The notes under the pieces are model-generated. The model had not been told where the DNA came from. It saw nothing but the letters and a program-made list of their open reading frames with translations, and did no database searches. Shown piece after piece: positions 1 to 8,389 of a DNA stretch of 64,000 nt (position 1 is the first letter of the stretch; each line of letters begins with the position of its first letter). The stretch lies in contig NZ_RQXT01000005.1 of assembly GCF_003863365.1 (NCBI RefSeq), positions 124,001 through 188,000 on the forward strand, in the 5' to 3' direction. This DNA comes from Mesorhizobium tamadayense (GTDB lineage: Bacteria > Pseudomonadota > Alphaproteobacteria > Rhizobiales > Rhizobiaceae). Both the position numbers and the translations under genes were made by a program.

Positions 1-502
1 GGCGGGCGAGGAAGCGCGGACGGCGCATGTTGGAGACACGGCCCTTGCGGCGTTCCTGCGGCGGCAGCGCCTTGATGGCGGCGCCGAGCGATTCTTCCAG
101 CGTGCGGGCAATGCCGTCGGCCTCGATCAGGAGCATCGGCAGCCGATAGGCGTCGGCCCAGGCGCGCCAGTCGGCGGCGACGTCGTCGAGATCGTCGGCG
201 ACCAAAAGCGGCACCGACAGCATCGGATCATTGTGCAGAAGTTCCAAGGTCACGGTGACGTTGCCGTCCGGATCTTCCATGGCGCGGGCGGCGACGCCGC
301 GGAACGCATTGGCGGGCAGCGCGATGATCGCCGGCACGCCGCTCATCTCCAGCAAGCGCCGGATGACGGCGCCGCGATGGTCGATGGTGAAGGTAACATC
401 GCCATAGTCGTCGCGCGTGGCATAGCTTACCATTTGCGGCAGGCGAAACGGGTCGAGACGCATGTTGCGCCCGGCCCAGACTGGCTTCAGTCCAGTATTC
501 AT
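1..502 (-). CDS. DUF6101-like protein, partial
   Basis: The reading frame starts with ATG at 502 and is still open at the window edge, so at least the last part of the protein is missing (about 167 residues visible). The N-terminus reads MNTGLKPVWAGRNMRLDPF, which resembles the DUF6101 family of rhizobial cytosolic proteins of unknown function; that family call is from memory of the N-terminal pattern and is moderate. There is no signal peptide or membrane segment. A basic stretch (ERRKGRVSNMRRPRF) lies at the visible end. The gene stands alone: a 184-bp spacer separates it from the FAD oxidoreductase that reads in the same direction. No function can be assigned. Confidence 0.6.
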   Translation of the reverse strand, partial: MNTGLKPVWAGRNMRLDPFRLPQMVSYATRDDYGDVTFTIDHRGAVIRRLLEMSGVPAIIALPANAFRGVAARAMEDPDGNVTVTLELLHNDPMLSVPLLVADDLDDVAADWRAWADAYRLPMLLIEADGIARTLEESLGAAIKALPPQERRKGRVSNMRRPRFLAR

Positions 503-686
503 CGATGCCTTCCTGTTTCTCCTGAGGGCCGTTTTCCGGTTCTCTCCGGGCCGGTTTTTCCGGCCTCGCTATGGGATGAAACATTAGCGCTCGCTTCTTA
601 CCGCCGCGCTTAAGAAAGTCGGTTAAATTTTGCTGATCGGAGCCGATGGTTATCGGAATGCGACCAGCCACAAGATGTTGGAAGGA

Positions 687-2129
687 TCAGATAACCTTAC
701 CGGGATTCATGATGCCGGCCGGATCGAAGGCCGCCTTCACCCGCCGCATCAGGTCGATCGCCATCGGCGGCGCCGTGGCGATCAGCTCGTCGCGCTTCAA
801 CTGGCCGATGCCGTGCTCGGCAGAGATCGAGCCGTGGAAGGAGCGCACGACATCGTGCACGGCATTGTTCATCGGGCGGTAGAGGCTAAGGAACTGTTCG
901 TCGTCGCCGGCTTCGGGGCGCGAAATGTTATAGTGGAGGTTGCCGTCGCCCATATGGCCGAAGCAGACGACGCGCGCGCCGGGGCTGACGGACTGGACGG
1001 CGCCGGCTGCCGCCTCGATGAAGTCCGGGATCGAGGCGATCGGCACCGAGATGTCGTGCTTGATCGAGGCGCCCTCGGGCTTCTGGCACTCGGGCAGCAC
1101 CTCGCGGAAAATCCAGAAGGCTTCGCCCTGGGCAAGGCTTGCCGCGACCACCGCGTCGCCGAAAATCCCTCGTTCTAAACCCGCCGCCAGCACCTCCTCG
1201 ATCAGCGCCCTGCCATCCTCTTGCGAGCGGCCGGAGGAGACCTGCATCAGCACATACCATGGCCAGTCGTCGGCCAGCGGCCGCGTCACGCCTTGCGCAT
1301 GCCGGAGCGTGAAATCGTATGGCCTTTGGCCAATCAGCTCGAAAGCGGTGAGCGAGGCGCCGGCCTGGTCCATCGCCAGGGTGAACAGCGAGAGTGCTGC
1401 CTCTGGCGAGGACAGGCCGACGAAGGCGACCTCCCTGCCCTTCGGCTTGGGAAAGAGTTTCAGCACCGCGGCGGTGATGACGCCGAGCGTGCCTTCGGCG
1501 CCGACGAAGAGGTTCTTCAAATCGTAGCCGGTGTTGTCCTTCTTGAGCTTGCGCAGATCGTCGAAAACCTCGCCGGTCGGCAGCACCACCTCGATGCCGA
1601 GGCAAAGCTCGCGCGCATTGCCGTAGGCAAGCACGCCGGTGCCGCCGGCGTTCGAAGAAAGATTGCCGCCGATCTGACAGGAGCCTTGCGCGGCAAGCGA
1701 CAGAGGAAACAGCCGGTCGGCGGCGTCGGCCGCTTCCTGCAGCGTCTGCAGGATGACGCCGGCTTCCGCTGTGACCGTGTTCGACAGGACATCGATCTCG
1801 CGAATGCGGTTCAGCCGCGAGAGCGACAGCACGATGTCATGCCCGGACTTGTCCGGCACCTGGGCGCCGACCAGGCCGGTGTTGCCGCTTTGCGGCACGA
1901 CCGGCGTTCCGGTCTCGGTCGCCAGCCGCATGATGCGGCTCACTTCCTCGACGCTGCCTGGCCTCAGCACCAGCGATGTCCGGCCATGCCAGCGGCCGCG
2001 CCGCTCGGTGATGTAGGGCGCGATATCGGCCTGGTCGCGCAGCGCGTATTTGTCGCCGACGATTGCCGCGAAGCGGTCGATGAGGCCGGGATCGAGATCG
2101 AAGGGCTGGTCGTCGGTCAGATCGTTCAT
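687..2129 (-). CDS. FAD-binding oxidoreductase of the GlcD / D-2-hydroxyacid dehydrogenase family
   Basis: A 480-residue flavoprotein expected to oxidise a D-2-hydroxyacid such as D-2-hydroxyglutarate or D-lactate to the 2-oxoacid. The N-terminal half is an FAD-binding PCMH domain: PVVPQSGNTGLVGAQ, then QIGGNLSSNAGG and GAEGTLGVITAA. The C-terminal half is the FAD-oxidase C domain, ending in the family signature SISAEHGIGQLKRDEL. The length suits the family. The ATG at 2129 was chosen because it starts just before the first conserved block; the open frame upstream overlaps the Sua5 gene. It lies 19 bp behind that gene on the same strand, so they are probably co-transcribed. The exact substrate is not shown by the sequence. 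Confidence 0.88.
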   Translation of the reverse strand: MNDLTDDQPFDLDPGLIDRFAAIVGDKYALRDQADIAPYITERRGRWHGRTSLVLRPGSVEEVSRIMRLATETGTPVVPQSGNTGLVGAQVPDKSGHDIVLSLSRLNRIREIDVLSNTVTAEAGVILQTLQEAADAADRLFPLSLAAQGSCQIGGNLSSNAGGTGVLAYGNARELCLGIEVVLPTGEVFDDLRKLKKDNTGYDLKNLFVGAEGTLGVITAAVLKLFPKPKGREVAFVGLSSPEAALSLFTLAMDQAGASLTAFELIGQRPYDFTLRHAQGVTRPLADDWPWYVLMQVSSGRSQEDGRALIEEVLAAGLERGIFGDAVVAASLAQGEAFWIFREVLPECQKPEGASIKHDISVPIASIPDFIEAAAGAVQSVSPGARVVCFGHMGDGNLHYNISRPEAGDDEQFLSLYRPMNNAVHDVVRSFHGSISAEHGIGQLKRDELIATAPPMAIDLMRRVKAAFDPAGIMNPGKVI

Positions 2130-2148
2130 GCGCCAGAACCTATGGCGC

Positions 2149-3120
2149 TCAGGCGATCTTGTCACGCGGCGCGGCGGCGCGCGCGAGGCGGTCGTTGATC
2201 GCCTCTCCCAGACCTTCGTGCGGGATCGGCTCGACAGCAATGGTGGCAGCGCCGCTGCGGTCGAGCGCCTGCATGTAGGCGAAAAGGTTGGTGGCGGCCT
2301 CGCGCAGATCACCTCCCTCCGAAAGATTGCGCAGCGCCACCGCATCTTGCCAGCCTTCGGCGCGGTCGCGGCCGAAGGCGAGCAGCGCTTCGCCGCCGGC
2401 GATCTTCTTAGCATTGAGCCGGACAGATGCGCCCGGCGCATAATGCGAGGCGAGCATGCCAGGCGCCTCTATGCCGCCGCCGCCGCGCATCAATTCCGCT
2501 CCGGCGACTGCCTCGATCTCCTCGGCGGCAATGCCGCCGGGCCTCAGCAGCCGCAGCCTGCCGTCCTCGATCTTGACGATGGTCGATTCCAGGCCGACGG
2601 GCGTCGCGCCGCCATCGACCACCAGCTTGATCTTCTCGCCGAGATCGGCCGCCACGGCCTCGGCCGTCGTGGCGCTGATCCTGCCGGAGGAATTGGCGCT
2701 GGGGGCGGCGAGCGGCCGGCCGAGCCGCGCGATCAGCTCGCCGCCGAAGCCTCTCGGAATGCGGAGCGCGATCGTGTCCAGCCCGGCGGTGACCAGCGGA
2801 TGGATGCCGTTTTGCGCGCGCTGCGGTAGCACCAGCGTCAGCGGACCGGGCCAGAAGGCCTCGGCCAGTTTCGTCGATAGCGGATGGAATTCGGCAATGC
2901 GGCTTGCCATGGCGAGATCAGCGACATGGGCGATCAGCGGGTTGAAGCGCGGCCGGCCCTTGGCCTCGAAGATGCGCGCCACCGCGACGCCATTAGTGGC
3001 GTCGGCCGCCAGACCGTAAACGGTCTCGGTCGGGATGGCGACGACATAGCCGCCGTCGAGCAGCGCCAGCGCCCGCTCCATCGCCTCGCCGACGGCAAGT
3101 ATCTCAGCCAAATTGCTCAC
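2149..3120 (-). CDS. tsaC: L-threonylcarbamoyladenylate synthase (Sua5/YwlC type)
   Basis: A 323-residue enzyme that makes threonylcarbamoyl-AMP from threonine, bicarbonate and ATP, the first step of t6A37 modification of ANN-decoding tRNAs. The YrdC-type catalytic domain is clear: VVAIPTETVYGLAADA near residue 25, KGRPRFNPLIAHV, and APSANSSGRIS. The long C-terminal extension with APGMLASHYAPGA marks the Sua5 subtype rather than the short TsaC subtype. The start is taken at GTG 3120 (GTG AGC AAT TTG GCT), which gives the usual length; an ATG follows at the MERALALL codon. It heads a two-gene unit with the FAD oxidoreductase and diverges from the secreted-protein gene. Confidence 0.92.
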   Translation of the reverse strand: MSNLAEILAVGEAMERALALLDGGYVVAIPTETVYGLAADATNGVAVARIFEAKGRPRFNPLIAHVADLAMASRIAEFHPLSTKLAEAFWPGPLTLVLPQRAQNGIHPLVTAGLDTIALRIPRGFGGELIARLGRPLAAPSANSSGRISATTAEAVAADLGEKIKLVVDGGATPVGLESTIVKIEDGRLRLLRPGGIAAEEIEAVAGAELMRGGGGIEAPGMLASHYAPGASVRLNAKKIAGGEALLAFGRDRAEGWQDAVALRNLSEGGDLREAATNLFAYMQALDRSGAATIAVEPIPHEGLGEAINDRLARAAAPRDKIA

Positions 3121-3283
3121 CAATCCTGAACATGCCGGTCCCGTAATACGGCGGACAATGCGGGGCAAGGCGGGCATTGGCGATTTATCAATCCCTAAAA
3201 TGTTAAGTTTCCGCGCAAGCCGGCATCAATTCGCCGGCACTAGGGTGCGGATTTCCGGTTGTTGGGCTCGGGGAGTTATCGTG

Positions 3284-3850
3284 ATGCGCATGCTTTGCTT
3301 TGACGCAATTCCGGACGGGTTACACACTCTCGGAGCGGTCGTTGTCGGGTTTTTGGCGACGACCGGGTTGGCGCAGGCTTCGTCCATCGTCGTGCTTGGC
3401 GTTGCGACCTCGACGCCATCCGTTGTCAGGCTGGCTGCGATCGAGCCAGGCAAGGTCTCCGCGGCTTCCACGCCGTCCGTGGTGGCGCTCGGCGAGCCGG
3501 TGCCAGCCGTCACGGATGAGAAGGTGGCCGCGATCCCCGAGAAATCCGGGCAGAAGCACGCGCAGGCGCCGATGATCATTCGCGGCGGTATCGTCGGCGG
3601 CGCTTCAACGGCGCCCGCGGCGACTGCCTCGGCCAAGTCCACCGAGCCTGCGGCCGCGACACCTGCAAACGGCACCGCGCCGGCTACGGCCACGCCTCCC
3701 AACGGCACAGCCGCGGCGGCTCCCAACGGCGACACCAAGGCGGGCGACAACAAGGCGGCCGCGGCGGCCGACGCGTCGGGCGACGAGACGCAACCGCAAG
3801 CTCAACCGAAAGAAGCCCCGACATTGCCGCGCTTCAGCAAGGCAATGTAG
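3284..3850 (+). CDS. Pro/Ala/Thr-rich secreted or periplasmic protein, unknown function
   Basis: A 188-residue protein with an N-terminal hydrophobic stretch (GAVVVGFLATTGLAQA) that looks like a signal peptide cut after AQA. The rest is low-complexity Ala, Pro, Thr and Gly with charged residues, and has no recognised domain. The likely start is ATG 3284 (GTG at 3281 and ATG at 3290 are alternatives); GGGAG stands 8 bp upstream of 3284. Codons 7-15 lie on a half copy of the palindromic repeat found elsewhere in the window, so part of the pre-sequence seems repeat-derived. The gene ends before a strong bidirectional terminator. The reading frame is well supported; the function is unknown. Confidence 0.65.
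   Translation: MRMLCFDAIPDGLHTLGAVVVGFLATTGLAQASSIVVLGVATSTPSVVRLAAIEPGKVSAASTPSVVALGEPVPAVTDEKVAAIPEKSGQKHAQAPMIIRGGIVGGASTAPAATASAKSTEPAAATPANGTAPATATPPNGTAAAAPNGDTKAGDNKAAAAADASGDETQPQAQPKEAPTLPRFSKAM
3302..3328 (+). repeat. Half copy of palindromic repeat family A inside a coding region
   Basis: GACGCAATTCCGGACGG followed by GTTACACACT matches the left arm and centre of the intergenic element at 14044-14074, with the AAAACC between them missing. It lies in frame within the signal-peptide region of the secreted protein. The right arm (TTTTCCTGGAATTGC in other copies) is absent. Confidence 0.6.
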
Positions 3851-3879
3851 GCGGGGCAGCCCTCGAGGACCGACAAAAA

Positions 3880-3912
3880 GGGGCGACGCCTGCCGCGTCG
3901 CCCCGCTTTCTT
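3880..3912. terminator. Bidirectional rho-independent terminator
   Basis: A perfect 10-bp stem GGGGCGACGC / GCGTCGCCCC with a 5-nt loop (CTGCC). A T-rich run follows on the plus strand, and five A residues precede it, giving TTTTT for the minus strand. It separates the convergent genes ending at 3850 and 3932. Confidence 0.88.
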
Positions 3913-3931
3913 TCAAGCGGCGAGAAACGGT

Positions 3932-4252
3932 TCAGGCCGCTTCTTCCTGATCGTCATCTTCGGACTCGTCTTCGTCGTCGTCCTCGCCGTCTTCGTCCTC
4001 GTCGTCCGACTCGTCATCGCCGGAGGCCTTGGCTTCTTCGTCGGCGCCCTCATCCTCGTCACTGTCCTCGTCCTCATCCTCCGACTCGTCGTCGTCCGAG
4101 GCCGTGGCTTCCTCATCGGCGTCTTCCTCATCGTCTTCGGACACTTCGGCGGCTTCAACCGCTGCGGCGGCGGCACGGTCGAGGATGTCGTCGGAAGCGG
4201 CGGCCTCGGCGGCGGCCGGGGTTTCTTCGGTCAATTCGTGAACGGAATTCAT
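3932..4252 (-). CDS. Extremely acidic low-complexity protein
   Basis: A 106-residue protein whose last two thirds are almost only Asp, Glu, Ser and Ala in repeats such as SEDEDEDSDEDEG. The first 38 residues (MNSVHELTEETPAA...) are less biased and may form a helix. The start ATG 4252 has an excellent Shine-Dalgarno GGAGG 6 bp upstream, so translation is likely in spite of the composition. No family is recognised; the charge pattern recalls DNA mimics, histone-chaperone tails and metal or cation buffers, but that is only a comparison. It ends at the bidirectional terminator, stands alone, and its 5' leader overlaps a composite palindromic repeat. Confidence 0.65.
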   Translation of the reverse strand: MNSVHELTEETPAAAEAAASDDILDRAAAAAVEAAEVSEDDEEDADEEATASDDDESEDEDEDSDEDEGADEEAKASGDDESDDEDEDGEDDDEDESEDDDQEEAA

Positions 4253-4283
4253 GGCATGCCTCCGTGGTTGGGGAACGTCTTAC

Positions 4284-4383
4284 GGCGCGTCGCGCTGAAA
4301 CGAATTCAGGCGACGCGCCTTAAGTGTTTGTTTGATGCATGTCGTTGTCCCAGAACCGCTGACCACTTCTGGGCGACATGCAT
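4284..4383. repeat. Composite palindromic repeat (family B)
   Basis: Two inverted repeats in a row within the 267-bp spacer 4253-4519. The first, 4284-4319, pairs GGCGCGTCGC-G-CTGAA with TTCAGGCGACGCGCC (15 bp, one bulge). The second, 4335-4383, pairs ATGCATGTCG...CCCAGAA with TTCTGGGCGACATGCAT. Its centre AGAACCGCTGACCACTTCT resembles the centre of family A. The element type with GCATGTCG arms is, from memory, common between genes of Mesorhizobium and relatives. The rest of the spacer shows nothing clear beyond the leader of the acidic-protein gene. Confidence 0.75.
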
Positions 4384-4519
4384 TGGTTCTCCCATGCGGA
4401 GGTCATCGCCATATGACTATAAGCCGGGTCCGGCCCATTAAATTTGGGCCAAGAAATTGGCGACGCACGCCCGCGCCTTATAAGGCGCAGGCAGCTTCCG
4501 AGCGTGCCATTTTTGGCCG

Positions 4520-6877
4520 TCAGCCGACGATTTTGGAGAAATCCGCGACCTGGTCGGTGGCGGCGCGGATGCGGGCAAGCAGCGCCAGGCGGTTGGCGCG
4601 CACGGCCTGGTCCTCATCATTCACGAGAACACGTTCAAAGAATGAATCAACCGGTTCGCGCAAAACGCTAAGCGCCAGCATGGCGGCGGAAAAATCTTCG
4701 TTTTGAATCGCTTGGCCGGCTTCCTTCTCGGCCTGATTCACCGCCACAAACAGCTTCTTTTCCGCGTCTTCGCGAAACAGAGCCGGCTCAACGGTCTCGG
4801 CGATGACGGTTTTCTTCTTCTCCTCGGCAGCCAGGATGTTGGCGGCGCGCTTGGTGCCGGCCAGCAGGTTCTTGCCATCCTCGGTGTCAAGGAAGGAGCC
4901 CAGGGCCTCGACGCGGCGCACGATCTGCAGGAGGTCGTCGTTAGGCGATTGGCCGATCTCCCCCCTTGTGGAGGAGATCAGGCGCGAACCTGCCGACAAC
5001 ACAGCATCGATCAAGTCGTACCGTGCGCCCTGGTCGCGGAGGTATACCTTCAGGCGGTCGTGGAAGAAGGCTAGGAGGTCGGACGAGTGATCCGCGCCGC
5101 TCGTGACGTTCGCCAAGGCCCTGGAGAAGATCGAAGTGAGCTCCAGGCGAATGCGGTTCTCGATCAGGATCCTGACCACGCCAAGCGCCGCGCGCCGCAG
5201 CGCGAACGGGTCCTTGCTGCCGGTCGGCTTCTCGTCGATGGCCCAGAAGCCGGTGAGCGTGTCGAGCTTGTCGGCAAGCGCGACGGCAGCCGAGACCGGG
5301 TCGGTCGGCACGCGATCGGACGGGCCTTGCGGCTTGTAGTGCTCCTCGGCGGCGGCTGCCACGGACGGGTGCTCGCCCTGCAGCAGCGCATATTTACGGC
5401 CCATGGCGCCCTGAAGCTCCGGGAACTCGCCCACCACCTCAGTCTGCAGATCGGCCTTGGCGAGAACCGCAGCGCGGGCAACGAGCGCGGTAATCTCCCC
5501 CCTCGAGGGGGAGATGTCGCCGAAGGCGACAGAGGGGGTCGCCTCACGTGGAGCGCCAACTTCCTCTTTCTTCGAACCACCGGACGGGGTCGCGCCAGCC
5601 GAAGCGACCCCCTCTGGCCTGCCGGCCATCTCCCCCTCTGAGGGGGAGATCGCTCTCGCCACCACCGGCGCCAGCTCTTCCGCCAGCCGCTTGATCCGCG
5701 CGACGCGTGCACCCTGCGTGCCGAGCTTGGCATGGAAGGTCACGTTGAGATGGTCGAGCCGCGCGATGCGCTGGTCGAGCGGCTTCTTCAAATTCAGGTC
5801 GAACTTTGCCGCGGACTCTTGCAGTTGATCGAGGTCCGGCAAATCGCCCTGATCGGTCTTCCAGAAGTAGAGCGCATCGGAAAGGCGTGCGCGCACCACC
5901 TTGCCGTTGCCGTAGGCAATCTCCTTGCCGCCGTCCTTCGCCTCGATGTTGGCGACAAGGATAAAGCGGTTTGAGAGATCTTCGCCCGCGCCGTGCGACC
6001 GGGTGACAAAACACTTCTGGTTGGCGCGGATGGTCAGGCGGATGACCTCGGCGGGAATGGTGAGGAAATCCTTTTCGAATTCGCCCATCAGCACGACCGG
6101 CCATTCGACCAGGCCAGAGACTTCCTCCAGCAGGCCCTCGTCCTCGACGAGATCGAGGCCGTTGGCAAAGGCGACGTTGCGGGCGTCGTGAAGGATGATC
6201 TCCTTGCGCCGGTCGGCATCGAGCACGACCTTGGCCGCTTCGAGCTTGGCCACGTAATCGTCGAAGCGGCGAACGGTGATCGGGCCAGGCGCATGGAAGC
6301 GGTGGCCGTAAGTGACGTTGCCGGAGCGGATGCCGTCGACCTCGAAATCGACTACCACCGGCTCCTCGGTCTCCGGACCGAAGGTGCAGACGATCGATTG
6401 CAGCGGCCGCACCCAGCGCAGCGAGCCAGGCTTGGCCGATGCCGGCCCCCAGCGCATCGATTTCGGCCAGGGGAAGTTTTTGATGATCCCCGGCACCAGC
6501 TCGGCAATGATCTCCTCCGCCGCCCTGCCCGGCTTCGAGATGTGGGCGACGTAGAAGTCGCCCTTCTTCGGATCGGAATGGACATGCGCCTCGGCGATCG
6601 AGGCAAGCCCTGCCTTGCGCAGGAAACCCTGCACCGCCTGCTCGGGCGCCGTGGTCGAGGGGCCCTTGATCTCCTCGCGAATGTCCTTCGATCGCGCGGT
6701 GAGCCCGCGGATATCGAGCGTCAGGCGCCGCGGCGTCCAGTATTCGCGCGCCGCCTCATAGGTCAGACCCGCCTCGACCAGACCGTCGGTCAGCATCTTG
6801 CGCAGATCGCCGGCAGCCTTGCGCTGCATGCGCGCGGGGATTTCTTCCGAGCGGAGTTCTAGGAGTAGGTCAGGCAT
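4520..6877 (-). CDS. glyS: Glycine--tRNA ligase beta subunit, with two in-frame repeat insertions
   Basis: A 785-residue beta subunit of the heterotetrameric glycyl-tRNA synthetase that charges tRNA-Gly with glycine. The start [17 protein letters not shown] at ATG 6877 is the family's canonical N-terminus. Later landmarks are [19 protein letters not shown] and the C-terminal anticodon-binding region with [17 protein letters not shown]. The protein is longer than usual because of two insertions: about 53 residues after ELAPVVARA (DNA 5492-5650) and about 17 after [10 protein letters not shown] (around 4955-4979). Both are translated palindromic repeat DNA, and both keep the frame. They fall in or near likely surface loops. 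glyQ lies upstream on the same strand across a 400-bp gap. The gene is presumably functional since no second copy is visible. Confidence 0.95.
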   Translation of the reverse strand: MPDLLLELRSEEIPARMQRKAAGDLRKMLTDGLVEAGLTYEAAREYWTPRRLTLDIRGLTARSKDIREEIKGPSTTAPEQAVQGFLRKAGLASIAEAHVHSDPKKGDFYVAHISKPGRAAEEIIAELVPGIIKNFPWPKSMRWGPASAKPGSLRWVRPLQSIVCTFGPETEEPVVVDFEVDGIRSGNVTYGHRFHAPGPITVRRFDDYVAKLEAAKVVLDADRRKEIILHDARNVAFANGLDLVEDEGLLEEVSGLVEWPVVLMGEFEKDFLTIPAEVIRLTIRANQKCFVTRSHGAGEDLSNRFILVANIEAKDGGKEIAYGNGKVVRARLSDALYFWKTDQGDLPDLDQLQESAAKFDLNLKKPLDQRIARLDHLNVTFHAKLGTQGARVARIKRLAEELAPVVARAISPSEGEMAGRPEGVASAGATPSGGSKKEEVGAPREATPSVAFGDISPSRGEITALVARAAVLAKADLQTEVVGEFPELQGAMGRKYALLQGEHPSVAAAAEEHYKPQGPSDRVPTDPVSAAVALADKLDTLTGFWAIDEKPTGSKDPFALRRAALGVVRILIENRIRLELTSIFSRALANVTSGADHSSDLLAFFHDRLKVYLRDQGARYDLIDAVLSAGSRLISSTRGEIGQSPNDDLLQIVRRVEALGSFLDTEDGKNLLAGTKRAANILAAEEKKKTVIAETVEPALFREDAEKKLFVAVNQAEKEAGQAIQNEDFSAAMLALSVLREPVDSFFERVLVNDEDQAVRANRLALLARIRAATDQVADFSKIVG
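4955..4979. repeat. Short RIME-like palindrome inside glyS
   Basis: GATCTCCCCCC TTG TGGAGGAGATC is an imperfect palindrome of the same type as the ends of the 5492-5650 element and of the copy at 22358-22380. It is translated within glyS as part of [14 protein letters not shown], between DAVLSAG and [13 protein letters not shown]. Confidence 0.7.
5492..5650. repeat. RIME-like mosaic element inserted in glyS
   Basis: A 159-bp element bounded at both ends by ATCTCCCCC..GGGGGAGAT palindromes (5492-5514 and 5628-5650). Inside, GACAGAGGGGGTCGC and GCGACCCCCTCTGG form a further inverted repeat. The layout matches rhizobial intergenic mosaic elements, here lying inside a gene. Its length is exactly 53 codons and it has no stop in the glyS frame. 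Confidence 0.82.
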
Positions 6878-7098
6878 CGACAGGGCTCTTGCGGCAAGAA
6901 TGTCCGCGCGGGGCATAGCAACTCGGCTGGCCGCTGTCACCCTGCATGCCGATCCCCTTTTTGATCGATTTCCGGAAATTTTGCGACCAACTGTCGGGAC
7001 CAAGCGGACCTGCGCGTCCTAGGAGCAGAAATTCCCATGAACCAAACGCTGCGCTGAAGCGACCAACGCTCAGGCAGAGAACTATTGGCTGAACGACG

Positions 7099-7281
7099 AT
7101 GAGAACGGTATCGAGAACCCTGCAGATCCTGGCGCTTAGCGCCTGCTTCGTCGCCCAGATGCATGGCACGTTCTCGATGCCTGGCGTGAGGCAAGCGCTG
7201 CGCACGATGGATGGCGCTATCAGCCAAAGCGCGCTGCCGGTCACAGCCGCCGCCGAAATCGCAAAAATCGTGCTGGGTTAA
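7099..7281 (+). CDS. Possible small hydrophobic protein between glyS and glyQ (doubtful)
   Basis: The 400-bp gap between glyS and glyQ (6878-7277) contains an ATG-started frame of 60 codons on the opposite strand. It opens with [20 protein letters not shown], which resembles a signal or membrane anchor, and ends overlapping the glyQ stop codon by four bases. The Shine-Dalgarno is weak and no family is recognised. It may be a chance frame; nothing else gene-like was seen in this gap. Confidence 0.3.
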   Translation: MRTVSRTLQILALSACFVAQMHGTFSMPGVRQALRTMDGAISQSALPVTAAAEIAKIVLG

Positions 7282-8219
7282 GCCGCCAGACCGCCGGCTT
7301 GCGTCTTCAGGAACGCCTCGCCGCAAGCCTTGGCCAGATTGCGCACGCGCAGGATGTAGCTCTGGCGCTCGGTGACGGATATCACGCCGCGCGCGTCGAG
7401 CAGGTTGAAGACATGGCTTGCCTTGATGCACTGGTCGTAGGCCGGGAAGACCATGCGGTGCGCGAGATTGTCGTTCGACGCCGGCGCGCCGGCGCCGAGC
7501 AGCGCCTTGCACTCGGCCTCGGCGTCCTCGAAATGCCGAAGCAGCATCGCGGTGTTGGCGAATTCGAAATTGTGGCGCGAATATTCCTGCTCCGCCTGCA
7601 GGAAGACGTCGCCATAGGTGACCTTCTCGGCGCCTTCGCGGCCGTTGAAGTTCAAATCATAGACATTGTCGACGCCTTGCACATACATGGCGAGCCGCTC
7701 CAGCCCGTAGGTGAGCTCGCCCGCCACAGGCGCGCATTCGATGCCGCAGACCTGCTGGAAATAGGTGAACTGCGACACTTCCATGCCGTCGCACCAGCAC
7801 TCCCAGCCAAGGCCCCAGGCGCCCAGCGTCGGGCTTTCCCAGTCGTCCTCGACGAAGCGGATGTCGTGCAGCAGCGGATCGACGCCGATCGCCTCGAGCG
7901 AGCCGAGATAGAGTTCCTGCAGGTTCGGCGGGTTCGGCTTCAGGAGGACCTGATACTGATAGTAATGCTGCAGCCGATTCGGATTCTCGCCGTAGCGGCC
8001 GTCCTTCGGGCGGCGCGACGGCTGCACGTAAGCCGCGTTCCAGCGACGCGGACCAAGCGCACGCAAGGTGGTGGCCGGATGGAAGGTGCCGGCGCCGACT
8101 TCCATGTCGTAGGGCTGCAGGATGACGCAGCCATAGGCCGCCCAGTAATTGTGCAAGGTCAGGATCAGCCCCTGGAAGGAGCAGCTGGGATGCATGTGGG
8201 CAGGGATCTCGATGGTCAC
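7278..8219 (-). CDS. glyQ: Glycine--tRNA ligase alpha subunit
   Basis: A 313-residue catalytic alpha subunit that binds ATP and glycine and forms glycyl-adenylate with GlyS. The class II core is evident: [54 protein letters not shown] and [15 protein letters not shown]. The start is taken as GTG 8219 (GTG ACC ATC GAG); ATG 8195 (MHPSCSFQ) is a shorter alternative, and the Shine-Dalgarno signal is weak for both. The length fits rhizobial GlyQ. It diverges from the disrupted GNAT gene and reads toward glyS, 400 bp away; whether both share a transcript cannot be told. Confidence 0.95.
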   Translation of the reverse strand: MTIEIPAHMHPSCSFQGLILTLHNYWAAYGCVILQPYDMEVGAGTFHPATTLRALGPRRWNAAYVQPSRRPKDGRYGENPNRLQHYYQYQVLLKPNPPNLQELYLGSLEAIGVDPLLHDIRFVEDDWESPTLGAWGLGWECWCDGMEVSQFTYFQQVCGIECAPVAGELTYGLERLAMYVQGVDNVYDLNFNGREGAEKVTYGDVFLQAEQEYSRHNFEFANTAMLLRHFEDAEAECKALLGAGAPASNDNLAHRMVFPAYDQCIKASHVFNLLDARGVISVTERQSYILRVRNLAKACGEAFLKTQAGGLAA

Positions 8220-8389
8220 GGCGGCCTCGGAAAGCGCTGGCAGTGGGCATTCCCTAGTTGCCGGGCCGGCTAGCGTCAAGGCGGTGCCGTATCACCGAGA
8301 GGTTGAACGCTTTGCCGGCGGCTGGCCCATTGCCGGGCGCTCACGCTGGCCGTTTGCTCGGGCAAGCAGCAACGACAAAGGTACCCGCC

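Noticed and set aside
5480..5660. A frameshift or pseudogene call for glyS
   Set aside because: The inserted DNA keeps the frame and the conserved C-terminal domains follow intact, so it is an insertion and not a disruption.
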